Source: CAYRTV01 sp046483285
Lineage (GTDB): Bacteria; Acidobacteriota; Aminicenantia; Aminicenantales; Aminicenantaceae
DNA length: 6,723 nt
Reading direction: 5' to 3'
NCBI GenBank assembly: GCA_046483285.1
Contig: JAWODN010000027.1
Location: 1-6,723 of the forward strand
Made by a program: the position numbers and the translations under genes. Shown here piece after piece: positions 4,650-6,723 of the stretch (the first letter of the stretch is position 1; the number at the start of each line of letters is the position of its first letter). The notes below the pieces were generated by a model. The model was given only the letters and a program-made list of their open reading frames with translations, made no database searches and was not told the DNA's origin.

Positions 4650-6203
4650 TCACCGGCGGCCCAGCCGTTTCACCGCCTCAGGCAAGAAGCTGATAATATC
4701 CCCGGCAAGCAGGGATTTTTCCCCTAATTTTTCCGCAGCGATATCACCACTCATGCCATGGACGTAAACTCCGGCTGTAACAGCAGGCTGAAGTTCCTCC
4801 TCTTGAATAATCATGGCCCCCAGCATTCCGCTCAGGACATCCCCGGAGCCTCCTGTAGCCATTCCGGGATTTCCGGTGGGATTAATGAAGACATGACCAT
4901 CCGGATCAGATATCAACGTTCTGTAACCTTTCAAAACAACATGGACTCCGAAACGGCGGGCGAAATCAGGAACCCGTTCAATCTTATTATTGACCACATC
5001 CCCGGTATCGGAATGAATGAGGCGGGCGAATTCTCCGGGGTGAGGGGTCAGGACCGCCGGTGCCTGTAATTCCTTCAGAATTTCAATGTCATCCGCGATA
5101 ATATTAAGCGCGTCCGCATCCAAAACCATGGGGATATCCAGCCTGGGAAGGAGTTCCTTGATCAGACGGGAGGTTGATTCATGGACGGAAAGCCCCGGTC
5201 CGATCATGACGGCGTCCATCCCCTTCAAAAGGAAAAGTATTTTATTCAGACCTTCCTCAGATAAAGTCCATTCAGATGTCTCAGGGAGCGGTTCCGTCAT
5301 CAGCTCCTCCATCGAGCGCGCGACAATGGGAACACAGCTTTTCGGGGTTCCCACGGTAACCAGACCGGCGCCCATTTTTAAAGCCGCTTTTCCGGACATG
5401 GCCGCGGCACCGGTTTTCCCCAGCGAACCGGACAAAATAAAAAGATGACCGTAGGTGCCTTTATGGGTGTTCTTTTCTCTCTTTGAGAAATAAGGCAAAA
5501 GCATGTTTTCTTCCACCATGGTCAGACACGGCGATTCCTCCTCAAATAAAAATGGAGGGGTGCTGATATCTGCGACAATAAGCTCTCCCACGTATTCTTC
5601 TGCGGGAGGAAAAACATGCGCGATTTTCGGCGCCGCCATGGTGACGGTTAAATCCGCTTTGACCGTCGGGCCGATGATTTGAAATCGATCCGCGGCCATT
5701 CCGGAAGGAATATCCACGGCGACTTTAAAGGCCTTGGCTTTATTGATGTCATCGATAACATCGGCATAGCGCCCTCCGGCGGGCTTTTGGAGTCCGGTGC
5801 CGAAAACGGCGTCAATCAAAATATCAGCCTCCGCCACTATTTCCTGCTGAGCCTGCCATTGTTCGGCAGTGGCCGCTTCAATGATGTCAATCCCCATTTT
5901 ATCCGCAATGCCGCAGTTTAAACCGGCGTCCCCGTCCAAATCCTTTTTTTCAGCCAATAATATGACCCGGACAAACGCTCCTTTGTTGTCCAAATGCCGC
6001 GCCACCACAAAGCCGTCGCCTCCATTATTGCCTTTGCCGGCCACAACTAACACGCTTTTCTCTTCAATCCGGGGAAACCTTTTTTCAACCGCCTCGGCGA
6101 TTCCCCGCCCGGCGTTTTCCATTAAAATAGGACCGATGATGCCGATTTCCTCGATAGCCCTGCGGTCGATATTTTTCATTTGTCCAGCTGTAAGAACCTT
6201 CAT
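4650..6203 (-). CDS. nnr: Bifunctional NAD(P)H-hydrate repair enzyme Nnr
   Basis: Nnr repairs NADHX and NADPHX, damaged hydrated cofactors. The N-terminal YjeF-type domain epimerises the R and S forms, and the C-terminal ribokinase-like domain dehydrates S-NAD(P)HX, in bacteria typically using ADP. In the 517-residue product the epimerase domain (about 1-215) has MENAGRG (28-34), GKGNNGGDG (56-64), DAVFGTGL (131-138) and DIPSGM (164-169). The dehydratase (about 230-517) has HKGTYGH (247-253), GPGL (335-338), DADALN (362-367), LTPHPGEF (385-392) and NPGMATGGSGDVLSG (445-459), whose Asp455 is the expected catalytic residue. ATG 6203 is chosen because AAAGGAG lies five bases upstream and the protein then opens MKVLTAGQMKNID as homologues do. 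The frame stays open to an ATG at 6344, but those 47 codons look non-family. tsaE follows immediately. Confidence 0.95.
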   Translation of the reverse strand: MKVLTAGQMKNIDRRAIEEIGIIGPILMENAGRGIAEAVEKRFPRIEEKSVLVVAGKGNNGGDGFVVARHLDNKGAFVRVILLAEKKDLDGDAGLNCGIADKMGIDIIEAATAEQWQAQQEIVAEADILIDAVFGTGLQKPAGGRYADVIDDINKAKAFKVAVDIPSGMAADRFQIIGPTVKADLTVTMAAPKIAHVFPPAEEYVGELIVADISTPPFLFEEESPCLTMVEENMLLPYFSKREKNTHKGTYGHLFILSGSLGKTGAAAMSGKAALKMGAGLVTVGTPKSCVPIVARSMEELMTEPLPETSEWTLSEEGLNKILFLLKGMDAVMIGPGLSVHESTSRLIKELLPRLDIPMVLDADALNIIADDIEILKELQAPAVLTPHPGEFARLIHSDTGDVVNNKIERVPDFARRFGVHVVLKGYRTLISDPDGHVFINPTGNPGMATGGSGDVLSGMLGAMIIQEEELQPAVTAGVYVHGMSGDIAAEKLGEKSLLAGDIISFLPEAVKRLGRR

Positions 6204-6208
6204 CTTAT

Positions 6209-6215
6209 CTCCTTT
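6209..6215 (-). promoter_or_regulatory. Ribosome binding site deciding the nnr start
   Basis: AAAGGAG on the minus strand, five bases before ATG 6203. It favours this start over the upstream in-frame ATGs at 6344, 6332 and 6242. Confidence 0.8.
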
Positions 6216-6544
6216 CTCCCCATGCTTCCCCTGATCAAACATCTCCCCTCGCTGTGCCTCTGCAGCAATTCCGGCTCCTTCATCATCCAGGCTTCGGAAT
6301 TTGATTTTATCATAATTTTCAGGCGGATTCATCTCCGCCGCCAAAGCGAAGTTGTTTCAGAAGACCCCCTGAAATTCTCCAAAATAAAGCTAAAGCGTTG
6401 ATTTAAGTAAAGAAAACGAAAGAGAAAGCCCCGCCGAAACCCAGCACCCCGGTTCCTTCCGTTATTCTAACCTGAATAATGAGCGGGCCGGGATTGCCGC
6501 AGATGCGAGGCGCATCACTAAAAACCATGCTTATCGCTGATAAA
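6216..6544. other. Intergenic region upstream of nnr
   Basis: No gene is supported here. On the minus strand it must hold the nnr-tsaE promoter; TATGAT-like and AT-rich stretches occur near 6305-6320 and 6380-6410, but none has a convincing -35. Two hairpins are clear: GGCGGA (6322-6327) with TCCGCC (6334-6339), and GATGCG (6502-6507) with CGCATC (6511-6516). The 12-mer GCCGCAGATGCG (6496-6507) recurs inverted at 3331-3342, just outside the other end of the long inverted repeat. Confidence 0.5.
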
Positions 6545-6575
6545 AAAGAGATTGCAAAAACATCGCAATTTTTTT
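6545..6575. terminator. Terminator-like hairpin at the inner edge of the right repeat
   Basis: AAAGAGATTGC (6545-6555) can pair with GCAATTTTTTT (6565-6575) through eleven positions including two G-U pairs, around a nine-base loop. The A-tract before and T-tract after allow termination on either strand. The GC part of the stem is small, so it is weak. It could shield nnr from transcripts arriving from the repeat side. Confidence 0.35.
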
Positions 6576-6723
6576 ATGAATTCATCATGAGTATAACACA
6601 CCGCGAACCATGAAAATGATCCCAATGTCATTCCCGGACCGGAGCACTTTTGAGTCTGTCATTCCGAGGCACGCAGTGCCTTTGAGTGTGTCATCCCGCG
6701 GTGCGAAGCACCGAGGGATCCCT
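6569..6723 (+). repeat. Right copy of the long inverted repeat, running off the window
   Basis: This is the inverted partner of 3153-3307 at roughly 93 percent identity by eye, without gaps. It still matches at the last base, so the element continues beyond the window. It includes GGACCGGAGCAC, GGCACGCAGTGCC and GCGGTGCGAAGCACCG hairpin modules. Confidence 0.9.

Noticed and set aside
6204..6344. 47-residue N-terminal extension of Nnr
   Set aside because: The frame is open, but the strong AAAGGAG site and family-like MKVLTAGQMK start at 6203 are better, and the extension is charged and unlike Nnr.

Overview
The window reads as a bacterial chromosomal segment of moderate GC content joined at its left end to a short AT-rich, phage-like segment. 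The housekeeping genes (hflK, hflC, thiE, tsaE, nnr) together with modular dispersed repeats of the 'TGTCATTGCGAGG... / ...GGGATGACA' type fit a Gram-negative bacterium. A Desulfobacterota-like (deltaproteobacterial) organism is my best guess, with low confidence and no marker gene to prove it. The material could be a metagenomic contig.

Layout. Positions 1 to about 758 are AT-rich and hold three minus-strand reading frames packed with 1-4 base overlaps, in phage style: the C-terminal end of a virion-like protein, a 55-residue coiled-coil protein and the start of a GNAT-like acetyltransferase cut by the window edge. The first of these is fused in frame to the end of hflC near position 759, giving a 388-codon chimera. 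From 759 to 2662 lies the hflK-hflC pair on the minus strand, behind a candidate promoter that overlaps a perfect 9-bp inverted repeat (2698-2721). From about 2819 to 3307 there is no gene. This stretch is a mosaic of short hairpin modules, including a 152-bp direct duplication. From 3308 to 3579 is the control region of thiE, with a duplicated 24-bp element and a near-consensus promoter placed so close to the ATG that the mRNA should be leaderless. thiE (3580-4224, plus strand) converges on, and overlaps by 28 bp, the minus-strand pair nnr-tsaE (6203 to 4197). From 6204 to 6568 I see no gene, only hairpins and a terminator-like element. From 6569 to the end is an inverted copy of the repeat end at 3153-3307.

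How the genes work together. HflK and HflC form the membrane band-7 complex that surrounds and modulates the FtsH protease. Nnr repairs hydrated NAD(P)H, and TsaE is the ATPase of the machinery that makes the t6A modification of tRNA; they are adjacent (TGAATG) and surely cotranscribed. ThiE joins the two halves of thiamine phosphate and stands alone on the other strand.

The most interesting points are the hflC/phage junction, which sits on a near-perfect palindrome; the inverted repeats bracketing thiE-tsaE-nnr; and the leaderless thiE promoter built on one copy of a duplicated element. I did not find a convincing new defence or mobile system.
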